NCBI GenBank assembly: GCA_025449615.1
Contig: JANWJA010000003.1
Span: forward strand, 1 to 25,298
Direction of reading: 5' to 3'
DNA length: 25,298 nt
Source of the DNA: Methyloceanibacter sp.
Lineage (GTDB): Bacteria > Pseudomonadota > Alphaproteobacteria > Rhizobiales > Methyloligellaceae
This document shows positions 8,664 to 17,878 of the stretch, piece after piece. Numbering within the stretch: position 1 is the stretch's first letter; the number at the start of each line of letters is the position of its first letter. The notes under the pieces are model-generated. The model ran no database searches. It was not told where the DNA came from and saw nothing but the letters and a program-made list of their open reading frames with translations. The position numbers and the translations under genes were made by a program.

Positions 8664-10955
8664 ATGTCGCGGACACGTTCCGCGCGTACGGAGTCATTCG
8701 CGATCGGGGAGCCATTCCATGAGCTCCGCGAGCGCTTTCATTCCTATATGCCCTCGGCCACGGCCCTCCGTCGCCTCATCCCGATCCTGATTGCGGCCTT
8801 TCTGCTGCTCGCAGGCCTTGGCACCTACATCCGGCTCGACCAAGGCCAACAGACCACCCTTGCTTCCGCGCGCGATCGATTGGCGCTGATGGCCGATCTC
8901 GCCTCACTCCAGCTGAAAGACGAGATACAAGCCAGCAAGGACGACTGGCAGGGCGCGCTTGCATCGAGCCTGCCTCAGGGCGCGACGCTCGACGGCCGCA
9001 TGGCGCTGCTCGCCAATACCGACGGCAAGATCGAGGCCCGCGCGCCCTTGCAAGGTGAAGCGCCGGAAGATCTTCTCTCCATCCTCGGCCCGCAACAACC
9101 GCTGACAACCCTTGGCGCCAACGCCGGCGTGCTGGAAATGCCGCTCGCCGACGGCACCGATTCCATCGTCACGGTGCGCGATGTCCCCGACACGGACGCG
9201 CAACTCACTCTGATCCAGCCCGTCGATGCGGCGCTCGCCGTTTGGCGCTGGGATACTAGGATCGAGGTCACCCTCCTTGCCGGCTCATGCCTTCTCCTTC
9301 TCTTACTGGGCGGCGCCGTCTTCTATCTGGGTGAACCCGAACTCGACGTGGCGAGCCAGGACGGTTTCGCCGACGAGCTGCGCGAGGCGCTGCCAGGCTG
9401 CGGCGTCTGGCGCTGGAATTTGGCCCGCGGCCATGTGCACTGGTCCGCCCCGATGTATCGTCTACTCGGCCTCGAGCCGGCGGACGATGCTATGAGCTTC
9501 CGCGCCATCGCGACGCTTCTACATCCGTCCGACGATCTCCGCGCCCTCGCCGACCGCCATCTTCGTGACGGCCAAATGAGCTTCGATGAATGCATCCGGC
9601 TCCGCCATGCGAACGGCCATCACATCCGTCTCAGACTTCGTGGCCATATCAGCCGCGACGCCGAGAGCAACGAGCCCTACCTCACGGCGATCGCCGCTCC
9701 GGTGGAGCACGAGCTGCCTGGAACGCGCGACGCCGAGGCCAATCTCCGCTTGCGCGATGCTGTCGAGACTATCTCCGAGGCGTTCGTGCTCTGGGACGAT
9801 CAGAACCGCCTCGTCATGTGCAACTCAAAATATCAACAATTTCATGGACTTACCGATGATGCCGTTCGTCCAGGTACGCCCTATGACGCCGTGATCGAAG
9901 CCTCCACCGAGCCGATCGTGAGGAAGCGCATCGACGTCGACTTCAGGGACATCGATAGCCGCACCTATGAGGCGCAACTCGAGGACGGGCGCTGGCTGCA
10001 CATCAATGAGCGCCGCACCAAGGATGGCGGCTTTGTCAGTGTCGGCACCGACGTCACCATCCTCAAGCAGAACCAGCAGCGTCTTGCCGAGAACGAGGAG
10101 CAGCTCGAGTCGGAAGGCACCGAGCTTCGCCATTCCCGCCGCGAGCTAGAGCAGCAGAAGCAGCAGTTGGCCGAGCTCGCCGAGAAATATGCCCTAGAGC
10201 GGAACCGCGCCGAGGCGGCTAACCGCGCCAAGTCGGAATTCCTCGCCAATATCAGTCACGAGCTCCGCACGCCGCTGAATGCCGTGATCGGCTTCTCCGA
10301 GGTGATGCAGCAATCTCTGTTCGGCCCGCTCGGCCACGCCAAGTACCAGGAATATGCCCGCGACATTCACGACAGCGGCGCCTATCTGCTCGAGGTCATC
10401 AACGACATTCTCGACATGTCGAAGATCGAGGCTGGCCGCATGAGCCTCGACATCGACCCGGTCGATGTCGCCGATATCGTCGCCGACAGCATGAAGGTGG
10501 TGAGCCAGGCCGCCGGCGACCGCGGCATCGCTTTATCGCGTCATGGTCCCTCGCGCCTAATGATCGAGGCGGACCGACGCGCGCTGAAGCAGATCTTCCT
10601 CAACCTGCTCTCCAATGCCGTCAAATTCACCCGCGAGGACGGCACGGTCGACGTGCATCTGTCGCGATCGAAGGGCATCGTGCGCATCGCCATCAAGGAT
10701 ACCGGCATCGGCATCCCGGAGTCGGATATCGTCAAGCTGGGACGGCCCTTCGAGCAGGTGGAGAACCAATTCTCCAAGAGCCATCAGGGCAGCGGCTTGG
10801 GGCTCGCCATCTCGCGCGCGCTGGTCGAGCTCCATGGCGGTTCCTTGCGCATCACCAGCCGCGAAGGCCAGGGCACTAACGTGATCTGCACCCTCCCCGT
10901 CAAGGCCGTCATGGCCGAGGACGAAGACTACGAGGCCCACGCCGCGTCGGCCTAG
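8664..10955 (+). CDS. pleC: PleC-like PAS-domain sensor histidine kinase
   Basis: A 763-residue inner-membrane kinase when started at the ATG 8664. Membrane helices at about 38-56 and 204-222 bracket a periplasmic region of roughly 145 residues. Two PAS-like domains follow (about 240-350 and 360-470, the second beginning RDAVETISEAFVLWDDQNRL). A Gln/Glu-rich coiled coil (about 473-525) leads into the H box with phospho-acceptor H532 in SHELRTPLNAVIGFSE. Asn651 in the N box, DTGIGIP and GSGLGLAIS show a complete ATPase domain. FGPLG..KYQEYARDI and LDMSKIEAG are typical of PleC/PdhS kinases, which set the phosphorylation of DivK-type regulators in alphaproteobacterial polarity and cell-cycle control. 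The position between pepN and glnE matches rhizobial synteny as I recall it. It ends 33 bases from the convergent glnE. Confidence 0.85.
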   Translation: MSRTRSARTESFAIGEPFHELRERFHSYMPSATALRRLIPILIAAFLLLAGLGTYIRLDQGQQTTLASARDRLALMADLASLQLKDEIQASKDDWQGALASSLPQGATLDGRMALLANTDGKIEARAPLQGEAPEDLLSILGPQQPLTTLGANAGVLEMPLADGTDSIVTVRDVPDTDAQLTLIQPVDAALAVWRWDTRIEVTLLAGSCLLLLLLGGAVFYLGEPELDVASQDGFADELREALPGCGVWRWNLARGHVHWSAPMYRLLGLEPADDAMSFRAIATLLHPSDDLRALADRHLRDGQMSFDECIRLRHANGHHIRLRLRGHISRDAESNEPYLTAIAAPVEHELPGTRDAEANLRLRDAVETISEAFVLWDDQNRLVMCNSKYQQFHGLTDDAVRPGTPYDAVIEASTEPIVRKRIDVDFRDIDSRTYEAQLEDGRWLHINERRTKDGGFVSVGTDVTILKQNQQRLAENEEQLESEGTELRHSRRELEQQKQQLAELAEKYALERNRAEAANRAKSEFLANISHELRTPLNAVIGFSEVMQQSLFGPLGHAKYQEYARDIHDSGAYLLEVINDILDMSKIEAGRMSLDIDPVDVADIVADSMKVVSQAAGDRGIALSRHGPSRLMIEADRRALKQIFLNLLSNAVKFTREDGTVDVHLSRSKGIVRIAIKDTGIGIPESDIVKLGRPFEQVENQFSKSHQGSGLGLAISRALVELHGGSLRITSREGQGTNVICTLPVKAVMAEDEDYEAHAASA

Positions 10956-10988
10956 GTCTCCTGTTGTCATGCCCGCGAAGAACCTCCC

Positions 10989-13886
10989 TCACCGCACGAT
11001 CCGCTCGAAGGCATCATGCACCGCTTCGAGCGTGTCCTTCAGCCTCGCTTCGAGCGTCGGGAAATCCGGCATGTCGGAAGCGCGCGCCAACAGCTCCTTC
11101 AAGCCGCGCGGCGCCTCTTCCGGCACGAACGGTTTGTCGAGGCAGAGCCGCAGCACTTGCGTCAGCGTGTGATAGAGCTTGATCGCGGGGAGCAGAATTT
11201 CGGCGTCGCCCGGCGACAGCACCCCCCTTTGCGCAAGTTTGGCGAGCCCCACCGCACTGTTCTGGTCGAGCACGTCCGGATGGGTATGGGCGTTCGCAAC
11301 CTGAAGAAATTGCGTGAGGAACTCGATATCGACGAGCCCGCCCCGCACCTGCTTCAGCTCCCAGATGTCCTCGGTCCCCTTCTCCGTCTCGATCTTCGCC
11401 CGCATCTCTCGCACATCCGACGCGAGCCGCGCTCTATCGCGCAAGCGGCAAAGCACCTCATCGATCGTCGTCTCGATCTCGTCCTTGAGGTCCGGTGGGC
11501 CCGTCAGCACGCGCGCGCGCATCAGCGCCAGATGTTCCCAGGTCCAGGCGTGGTTCCGCTGATAGTCGACGAAGCTCGAAAGCCGCGTCGCCACCGGTCC
11601 TTGCGTGCCGGAGGGCCGGAGTCGCATATCGACTTGATAGAGCGATCCTTCAGCGGTCGGCGCCGACAGTGCTGCAATCAGCCGCTGCGTCAGCCGCGCA
11701 TAATATTGCGTGGCCGGCAAGCTTCTCGTGCCGTCTGACTGCGCGCCGTCTTTGAAGTCATAGATAAGAATGAGGTCGAGATCGGACGACGCCGTCATCT
11801 CGTAACCGCCCAGCTTGCCCATGGCGAGCACGGCGGCGCGGCCTCCCGCGATGCGCCCATGCTGGCGTATCAGTTCTTGCTCGACGCGAGGGAACAGAGC
11901 CTCGATCAGCGCGGAGGCAAGATTGGCGTAGGCCGATCCCGCCTGCTCGGCTGAGATCGTGCCCGAGAGCACGCGAACGCCAATGAGAAAGGCTTGCTCG
12001 CGGCCCACGATCCGCGCCCGGTCCAGCGCCTCGGAATAGTCGAGTGCCTGCCCAAGCGCATTCTCGATCAGCGCCTTGATCTTGGCTGCCGCCGGCACCG
12101 CCTCGAAGAACCCGGGATCGAGCACGACGTCGAGCAGCCGTGACTGACGCGCGATGGTTTGCGCGAGCCGCGGCGCGGTCCCCATGATGTCGGCGATGAG
12201 ACGAGTGAGGCTCGGATTGGCGGCGAGCAGTGAAAACAGCTGGAGCCCGGCCGGCATCGTGGCGATGACGCGGTCGAAATTGGCCAGCGCCAGGTCAGGT
12301 TCCGCGGTGCGTCCGAAAGCATCGAGCAGATATGGCAGGAACTCCGTCAGCCGCTCGCGCGCGCGCGCGCTCTTGGTCGCCGCGTAGCGGCCGGCCTGCC
12401 AGGCCCGCACCGTCTCGATGGCTTGCGAAGGATTGGTGTAGCCGAGCCGCTCGAGCAACGCGAGCGTCGCGGGTTCGGCCTCGGCACCGGTGATGACGAT
12501 AGCGGGCGCAGAGCCAGGGACTTGCGGCAGTCGCTCGAACAATGCGCCGTAATGCGTTTCGACCTTGCGAAGCTCGGCAAGAAGTGCATCGGCGAAGAAA
12601 TCGGTGGTCTCAAACCCGGAAAGTCGCGCGACGCGCAGCAACTCCTCGGGTGTCGTGGGCAGGCTGTGGGTCTGCTCGTCGCCCATCATCTGCAGGCGGT
12701 TTTCGATCCGCCGCAAGAATCGATAGGCGGCGCTGAGCTCGCTCGCGGCCTCCGAGGTGATCCAGCCGCCCTCGGCAAGCCGCGACAATGTCTCGATCGT
12801 GCCTCGCGTCCTGAGCTCCGGATGCCGCCCACCCGCGATCAATTGCTGGGTCTGCACGAAGAATTCGATATCACGAATGCCGCCGCGCCCGAGCTTGATG
12901 TCATGGCCTTCGACCGCAACCGCGCCGTGACCCTTGAATACATGCACGCGCCGTTTCATCGCATGGATGTCGGCGACGGCGGCATAGTCGAGATATTTCC
13001 GCCAGATGAAGGGCGAGAGCTGGCGCAAGAACGCCTCGCCGAGCTCTTTGTCACCCGCCGCCGCCTTGGCCTTGATCAGCGCCGCGCGCTCCCAATTCTG
13101 TCCGAAGCTTTCGTAATAAGAAAGAGCGGCGTCGGTCGAGAGCGCGATCTGCGTCGCGCCCGGATCGGGCCGCAGCCGCAAGTCGGTGCGGAACGCATAG
13201 CCCTCGCCGGTGTGCTCTTGCAGCAGCTTGACGAGATCGCGCGTGATTTTGACGAAGAAGACGGAAGGCTCGCTGCCTTGCTTGAGGCCGGCACGCTTCG
13301 CGTCGTAGAACACGATGAGATCGATGTCGCTCGAATAATTCAGCTCGGACGCCCCGAGCTTGCCCATAGCGATCACGATATAGCCATTGCCGGGCGGCAC
13401 GCCCTCGCCGATCTCCCCGGCCTCTTTCGCCTTCCGAAACAGAAAGGCGACGGCTTCATTCAGCGCCGCGTCTGCCGCCTCACTCATCGCGGCGATGACC
13501 GCATCGACCTCCCAGACGCCGCCGAGATCGGCGAGGCCCGCGAGAAGTGCGATCCGCCGCTTAAAGCGCCGAAGCAGCGTGCTCGCCTCTTTCATCGATC
13601 CGCTCGCCCCAACCTCTTTCGCAAGCTCCGCGCGAGCAAACGCCATATGCTCCTCTGGATCGCGCAACAGGCAATCGGCGAGAAGGTCGGGGTCGCGCAG
13701 CGCGAGGGAAGCAAGATAGGAGGAGCTGGAAAAAGCGCCTTCGAGCAGCGCGCGAACTTTGGGAGATCGAACTAAGAGTTCGCTGAGCGAACCCGGGTGC
13801 TTACTCAGCGTGTCGAGCACATCGCGCGCCCGGTTCTCATCGAAGATCAGCGGGCACTCGGCGATACGCTCGTAGAATTGTGTCAC
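10989..13886 (-). CDS. glnE: Bifunctional glutamine synthetase adenylyltransferase/deadenylase
   Basis: A 965-residue enzyme that adds AMP to, or removes it from, glutamine synthetase according to nitrogen status, under PII control. Two nucleotidyltransferase domains are intact. The N-terminal deadenylylase motif GKLGASELNYSSDIDLIVFYD sits near 175-195. The C-terminal adenylylase motif GKLGGYEMTASSDLDLILIYD sits near 690-710. RGGIRDIEF (about 334-342) and a matching RGGLVDIEF near the C-terminus are the family's second signatures. Length agrees with the usual 950-990 residues. The start is GTG at 13886, overlapping the upstream kinase's TGA in a four-base GTGA, which suggests translational coupling to that two-component operon. 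The last codons lie 33 bases from the end of the convergent pleC-like gene. Confidence 0.97.
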   Translation of the reverse strand: MTQFYERIAECPLIFDENRARDVLDTLSKHPGSLSELLVRSPKVRALLEGAFSSSSYLASLALRDPDLLADCLLRDPEEHMAFARAELAKEVGASGSMKEASTLLRRFKRRIALLAGLADLGGVWEVDAVIAAMSEAADAALNEAVAFLFRKAKEAGEIGEGVPPGNGYIVIAMGKLGASELNYSSDIDLIVFYDAKRAGLKQGSEPSVFFVKITRDLVKLLQEHTGEGYAFRTDLRLRPDPGATQIALSTDAALSYYESFGQNWERAALIKAKAAAGDKELGEAFLRQLSPFIWRKYLDYAAVADIHAMKRRVHVFKGHGAVAVEGHDIKLGRGGIRDIEFFVQTQQLIAGGRHPELRTRGTIETLSRLAEGGWITSEAASELSAAYRFLRRIENRLQMMGDEQTHSLPTTPEELLRVARLSGFETTDFFADALLAELRKVETHYGALFERLPQVPGSAPAIVITGAEAEPATLALLERLGYTNPSQAIETVRAWQAGRYAATKSARARERLTEFLPYLLDAFGRTAEPDLALANFDRVIATMPAGLQLFSLLAANPSLTRLIADIMGTAPRLAQTIARQSRLLDVVLDPGFFEAVPAAAKIKALIENALGQALDYSEALDRARIVGREQAFLIGVRVLSGTISAEQAGSAYANLASALIEALFPRVEQELIRQHGRIAGGRAAVLAMGKLGGYEMTASSDLDLILIYDFKDGAQSDGTRSLPATQYYARLTQRLIAALSAPTAEGSLYQVDMRLRPSGTQGPVATRLSSFVDYQRNHAWTWEHLALMRARVLTGPPDLKDEIETTIDEVLCRLRDRARLASDVREMRAKIETEKGTEDIWELKQVRGGLVDIEFLTQFLQVANAHTHPDVLDQNSAVGLAKLAQRGVLSPGDAEILLPAIKLYHTLTQVLRLCLDKPFVPEEAPRGLKELLARASDMPDFPTLEARLKDTLEAVHDAFERIVR

Positions 13887-15340
13887 GCGTGATGGGTCTC
13901 TGCTCTCGGCTCCTGCTCGGGCGTCCCATTGATAAGAGCTTCACGCTCCCGCGGCAAGCTCAGCACCACGCGCAAGCCCGGCTCGTTGTCCTCCAATTTG
14001 AGCGTGCCGCCATGCAGGCTCGCGACGGCGGCGACCAGGCTTAAGCCAAGGCCGCTGCCGGGCTCGGACCGGCTGGCTTCGAGTCGAACAAAACGGCCGA
14101 GCACGCGCTCGCGCTCCGGCGCGGGCACGCCGGGCCCGTGATCAGTGACGACGATCTCCGCCATGTCGCCCGCCACTCTGGCCGCGATCCCAATCTCGGG
14201 CTTGGCTCCGGAGACAGGCGCACCGTCCGACGGCGCGCCATATTTGATCGCATTATCGAGCAGATTGGCGATGGCCTGGCCCAACAGCTGACGATCGGCG
14301 TGAACGAAGATCGGCTCATCGGTGGATGCCCTCAGCACGAGCCCGCGCTCCTCCGCCGCCGGCTCGTAGAGCTCGGCCAACTCATCCGCCAACCCCGCGA
14401 CATCGAGCGTCTCACGATTCTCGCCGCCGGCGCCGGCCTCCAGCCGCGCGATGGACAAAAGCGCATTGAAGGTCTTGATCAGCCCGTCGGCCTCTTCGAT
14501 GGTCCGCTCCAACGCCTCCCGATAGACCGGCCCGCCATCTGGCTCGCTCAGCGCGGCCTCGACCCGGTTCCGCAAGCGGCTGAGCGGTGTCTTGAGGTCG
14601 TGGGCGATATTGTCGGAGACTTCGCGCAAGCTCGTCATCAATTGCTCGATGCGCGACAGCATCGAATTCAAGCCCTCGGAAAGTCGATCGAGTTCGTCGC
14701 CCGAGCCTTTCACCGGCAGTCGTCGCGACAGATCTCCATCCATGATCCTTCGCGACGTCGCCGCGATCTCGTCGACCCGGTCCAGGAGATTGCGGCTCAC
14801 CCAATAACCGCCGCCGATGCCGAGCAAGGCCATGAAGCCGAGACCCCACAGCATCGCAGAGCCGATCACCCGCGCCAGCTCTCGTCGCTCCTCGATATCG
14901 CGGCCGACGATCAGGCGATAATCGCCGGTCAGCCGAAACACATTGGCATAAGCGAGCCGGGTCTCCGTGCCGCCTGGTGCCGGCCGGCTATAGACGAATT
15001 CGACCGGGCCTAGACTATTCCAGAGCTCAGGCGAGACGGCGCTGAGATTGCCGGCGATGCGGTGGCCTTGCGCGTCCGCCACGAGATAGAGGCTGTTACC
15101 CGGCGTCTCGCTCCGATCGGCGACGGTCTTGACCAGTTGATCGAGTCCGCCGGCCTTATATTGCTCGGCGAGACCCTTCAGCTCGGCATCGATGGTCTGG
15201 TGCAGCTGCCGCGACAGCAGCACCGTCGTGTTCCAATAGATATAGACCATCGCGATCGTGGCCGCCGCGCCGAACAGCGCGAGGTAGGTCAGCGATAGAC
15301 GGAAGGTGACGGTGCGGAAAAGTTTAGTGAGCGCTATCAC
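13883..15340 (-). CDS. Two-component sensor histidine kinase (HAMP, HisKA, HATPase)
   Basis: A 485-residue inner-membrane kinase when started at GTG 15340 (MIALTKLFRTVTFRLS). Helices at about 15-36 and 159-180 bracket a periplasmic sensor of about 120 residues. A HAMP domain (about 181-234) leads to H247 in NIAHDLKTPLSRL, N363 in NLLDNAIKYG, then DHGPGVP and GSGLGLSLV, so all catalytic boxes are present. A TTG at 15388 would add 16 residues, but that extension merely reads through the end of the regulator gene; the GTG gives a 17-base overlap with the regulator stop. The gene lies between its cognate OmpR-type regulator and glnE. The order degP, regulator, kinase, glnE recurs in rhizobia as far as I recall. 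The stimulus is unknown; an envelope signal is plausible from the degP linkage. Confidence 0.85.
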   Translation of the reverse strand: MIALTKLFRTVTFRLSLTYLALFGAAATIAMVYIYWNTTVLLSRQLHQTIDAELKGLAEQYKAGGLDQLVKTVADRSETPGNSLYLVADAQGHRIAGNLSAVSPELWNSLGPVEFVYSRPAPGGTETRLAYANVFRLTGDYRLIVGRDIEERRELARVIGSAMLWGLGFMALLGIGGGYWVSRNLLDRVDEIAATSRRIMDGDLSRRLPVKGSGDELDRLSEGLNSMLSRIEQLMTSLREVSDNIAHDLKTPLSRLRNRVEAALSEPDGGPVYREALERTIEEADGLIKTFNALLSIARLEAGAGGENRETLDVAGLADELAELYEPAAEERGLVLRASTDEPIFVHADRQLLGQAIANLLDNAIKYGAPSDGAPVSGAKPEIGIAARVAGDMAEIVVTDHGPGVPAPERERVLGRFVRLEASRSEPGSGLGLSLVAAVASLHGGTLKLEDNEPGLRVVLSLPREREALINGTPEQEPRAETHHA

Positions 15341-16004
15341 GGATGGTGTAGCCGGCGCCGCGAACAGTATGAAGCAGCGGGCTCCCAAAATTCTTGTCGA
15401 TCTTCGACCTTAGCCGCGAAATATGCACGTCGATCACGTTGGTCTGCGGGTCGAAATGATAGTCCCACACATTCTCCAGCAGCATGGTGCGGGTGACGAC
15501 CTGGCCCGCATGTTTCATCAGATATTCGAGCAGGCGGAATTCGCGGGGCTGCAAGATGATGGCCTCGCCCGAGCGCGTCACTTTATGGGAGAGCCGATCC
15601 AACACCAGGTCGCCGACCACCAATTTGGTGTTCGACTCCTCTGGCGAGGTGCGTCTGGCCAGCGCTTCAATCCGCGCCAGAAGCTCGCTGAACGAATAGG
15701 GTTTGGTCAGATAGTCGTCGCCGCCGGCGCGCAAGCCCTTGACCCGGTCATCGACCTCGCCAAGCGCGCTCAAGATCAGCGCAGGGGTGCGCACCTCTTC
15801 GGCGCGGAGCGTGCCTATCACCGCGAGCCCGTCGCATTTGGGCAGCATGCGATCGACGATCAGGACGTCGTAGGACCCGCCTCTTGCCAGATCGAGCCCG
15901 GTCTGCCCGTCCGCGGCATATTCCGCGACGTGACCCTGCTCCTTCAGTGCCCGCTTAAGGAAGTTCGCGGTCTCCTGGTCATCCTCGATCACCAGTACCC
16001 GCAT
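15324..16004 (-). CDS. OmpR/PhoB-family response regulator
   Basis: A 226-residue regulator. The receiver domain (1-118) has the acidic pocket E7-D8-D9, phospho-acceptor D51 in VLIVDRMLP and K101 in DDYLTKPYSF. A winged-helix DNA-binding domain follows (about 130-223), with LQPREFRLLEYLMKH and TNVIDVHISRLRSKI as the recognition-region signatures. AGGAG ten bases before the ATG at 16004 supports the start. It overlaps the downstream kinase gene by 17 bases and sits 116 bases after degP, separated by a strong hairpin terminator. Its own promoter must therefore lie in a very short space, or it depends on read-through. Target genes cannot be read from the sequence; the operon itself, degP or envelope genes are candidates. 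Confidence 0.93.
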   Translation of the reverse strand: MRVLVIEDDQETANFLKRALKEQGHVAEYAADGQTGLDLARGGSYDVLIVDRMLPKCDGLAVIGTLRAEEVRTPALILSALGEVDDRVKGLRAGGDDYLTKPYSFSELLARIEALARRTSPEESNTKLVVGDLVLDRLSHKVTRSGEAIILQPREFRLLEYLMKHAGQVVTRTMLLENVWDYHFDPQTNVIDVHISRLRSKIDKNFGSPLLHTVRGAGYTIRDSAH

Positions 16005-16060
16005 GGCTGGAAAGCTCCTGAAGTTTAGCTGACACGGAAGATAGGGACGACAATGTTAAG

Positions 16061-16102
16061 AAAAAAGGTGGGCGGCGCGGTTGGGGGGGAACCGCGCCGC
16101 CC
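16061..16102 (-). terminator. Intrinsic terminator of degP
   Basis: A perfect 13-base-pair GC-rich stem (16070-16082 paired with 16090-16102) closes a seven-base loop of a single nucleotide (G7 on plus, C7 in the RNA). On the minus strand the stem is followed within three bases by six Ts (16066-16061). It starts 18 bases beyond the degP stop codon, which is ideal for Rho-independent termination. Confidence 0.92.
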
Positions 16103-16120
16103 TCCGGCGTCGAAGGTGGC

Positions 16121-17671
16121 TTAGGCCTTCTTTAGGGAGAGCGCGACAAATCGCGTCTGATCGCCGGACTTCACTTGTACGAGAACGTTGACCTTGTCCT
16201 TGTCCTTGGCCTTGTCGATTGCCTTCTTAATGCCCTTGGAGACATCGGCGGGGTCGGACACGGTCTCGCCCGCAACCTGCAGTATGACGTCGCCGGGCTT
16301 CAGGCCCTTTTCGGCGGCATCGCTCTCGGGATCGACCTGGGTGATGACCACGCCTTCCTCACCGGCACCCGGCACACGGGTGGCGGCGGCAAGCGACATG
16401 CCGAGCGTCGAGAGCTCCTCGCCCTGCTCCGGCTTGTCTTCTTCCAGCGCGGCAACTTTCTTGCCGGTCGGGAAGGCCCCAAGCTTCATGTCGACGTCAT
16501 GCTTGTCGCCATAGCGCATGATGGAGAGTTTGACGTCGGTGTTCGGATGCATCTCGGCGATCTTGCGCGCGAGATCACGGGAGTCGGCGATATCCTCGCC
16601 GTTCACCGCGACGATCACGTCGCCCGCCTTGACGTCCTGCTTCGCGGCAGGACCATCGTCGGCAACCTTGGTCACCATGGCGCCCTTGGCCTCCGCCAAC
16701 CCGATCGAGTCGGCGATATCCTCGCTGACATTCTGGATGACGACGCCGAGCCAGCCGCGATCGACTGTGCCATGCGTTTGCAGCTGCCCGACCACGTCCT
16801 TGACCAAAGCTGCCGGCACGGCAAACGCAATACCGACATTGCCGCCGCTAGGCGAGAAGATGGCGGTGTTCATGCCGATCACCTTGCCGTCGAGATCGAA
16901 CGACGGACCGCCGGAATTGCCGCGGTTCACAGCCGCATCGATCTGGAGATAGTCGTATGGACCGGAGCCGATGTCGCGATTATGCGCGGAGATAATGCCG
17001 GCGGTGACCGTTCCGCCGAGACCGAACGGATTGCCGACCGCGAGCACCCAATCGCCAACCCGGGGATCTTTCTCGGAGAAGTCGACGAACGCGAACTTCT
17101 TGCCGTCTGCCTTCACCTTGATCAAAGCGATGTCGGTACGCGGATCGGCGCCGACCAGCGTCGCCGGATACTTGTCGCCGTTTTCCAGCGTCACCGAAAT
17201 ATCTTCGGCATCCTCGACCACATGGTTATTGGTGACGACATAGCCGTCGGGCGAGATGAAGAAGCCCGACCCTTGAGCCAGCGTCGGATGCGGCACGGGT
17301 TTGCCGCCATCGGGCTGACCCTGCTTGAAGCGCTTGAAGAAATCGTAGAGCGGGCTGTCTTCGGGAATATCCGGCATGCCCGGGATCTGCATCTCGTTAT
17401 CGGCGACCTTGGAGTCACCCTTGACGTTGATGCTGACAACGGCCGGGCTCACCTTCTCCACCAGGTCGGCGAAGCTGATCGGAGCCGGTCCGTAAGGCGT
17501 CTGCACCGACTGAGCGGACTGCCCGCTCTCGGCTTCGGCCAGAGGCACCTTGGTGCCAAGCGTCACGGCAAGCGCGCTGGTCGCGAGCAGCGCCGCCACG
17601 GCAACGAGGGCGCGTTTCACGGCAAGGTTCCGTGTCGGTTGGCTCTCGGAGCTTCTGTTCGTTTCGTTCAT
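16121..17671 (-). CDS. degP: DegP/HtrA-type periplasmic serine protease (Do family)
   Basis: A 516-residue envelope protease and chaperone. A hydrophobic signal or anchor segment (residues 19-40) precedes the trypsin-like domain, whose triad is visible as H150 (TNNHVVED), D180 (DPRTDIALI) and S253 (RGNSGGPSF). PDZ1 lies at about 305-398 (RGWLGVVIQ, KAGDVIVAVNG) and PDZ2 at about 425-512 (GLKPGDVILQVAGETV). A Lys/Asp-rich helix (482-493) sits inside PDZ2. The start at 17671 is supported by GAGGAGAGGG nine bases upstream. It follows the ccm operon after a 207-base gap, so it probably has its own promoter, and it ends in a clear terminator. It degrades or refolds damaged periplasmic proteins. 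Confidence 0.96.
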   Translation of the reverse strand: MNETNRSSESQPTRNLAVKRALVAVAALLATSALAVTLGTKVPLAEAESGQSAQSVQTPYGPAPISFADLVEKVSPAVVSINVKGDSKVADNEMQIPGMPDIPEDSPLYDFFKRFKQGQPDGGKPVPHPTLAQGSGFFISPDGYVVTNNHVVEDAEDISVTLENGDKYPATLVGADPRTDIALIKVKADGKKFAFVDFSEKDPRVGDWVLAVGNPFGLGGTVTAGIISAHNRDIGSGPYDYLQIDAAVNRGNSGGPSFDLDGKVIGMNTAIFSPSGGNVGIAFAVPAALVKDVVGQLQTHGTVDRGWLGVVIQNVSEDIADSIGLAEAKGAMVTKVADDGPAAKQDVKAGDVIVAVNGEDIADSRDLARKIAEMHPNTDVKLSIMRYGDKHDVDMKLGAFPTGKKVAALEEDKPEQGEELSTLGMSLAAATRVPGAGEEGVVITQVDPESDAAEKGLKPGDVILQVAGETVSDPADVSKGIKKAIDKAKDKDKVNVLVQVKSGDQTRFVALSLKKA

Positions 17672-17878
17672 AGGTGTTCACCCTCTCCTCAAAGGACGAT
17701 GGAAATCGCTGCTTAACCTCTCGCCCCGACGGAGAGAGGTCTCCTTAGCCATCAGATATAGGCGTTTACGAATTACGCGGCCGTTTCGACGGCATTAAAT
17801 TTCGGTAAGGTATGGGGGGGATGGTGGCCGGGCCCTTGCTCTGCAAGGCGTTGCCGAGGCGGCGACGGCGGCCGTTAA
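17672..17878. promoter_or_regulatory. Intergenic region upstream of degP
   Basis: This 207-base gap should contain the degP promoter. A TATATC hexamer on minus (17760-17755) could be a -10, but its -35 partner is poor. I found no GGAAC-type general-stress promoter. A short hairpin (CCTTGC/GCAAGG, about 17833-17847) and a G7 run (17814-17820) are present; neither has a T-tract, so termination of the ccm operon here is not proven. Confidence 0.4.

Noticed and set aside
12356..12370. Alternating CG run that could form Z-DNA
   Set aside because: It sits within glnE codons for Ala and Arg and is unremarkable for this base composition.
12423..13775. A 450-codon plus-strand open frame opposite glnE
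   Set aside because: GlnE on minus has both nucleotidyltransferase motifs. The antisense product lacks a ribosome binding site and any recognisable domain.
16175..17716. A 513-codon plus-strand open frame opposite degP
   Set aside because: It is antisense to a protease with a complete catalytic triad. Its Asp/His/Gly-rich composition is typical of a mirrored frame in GC-rich coding DNA.
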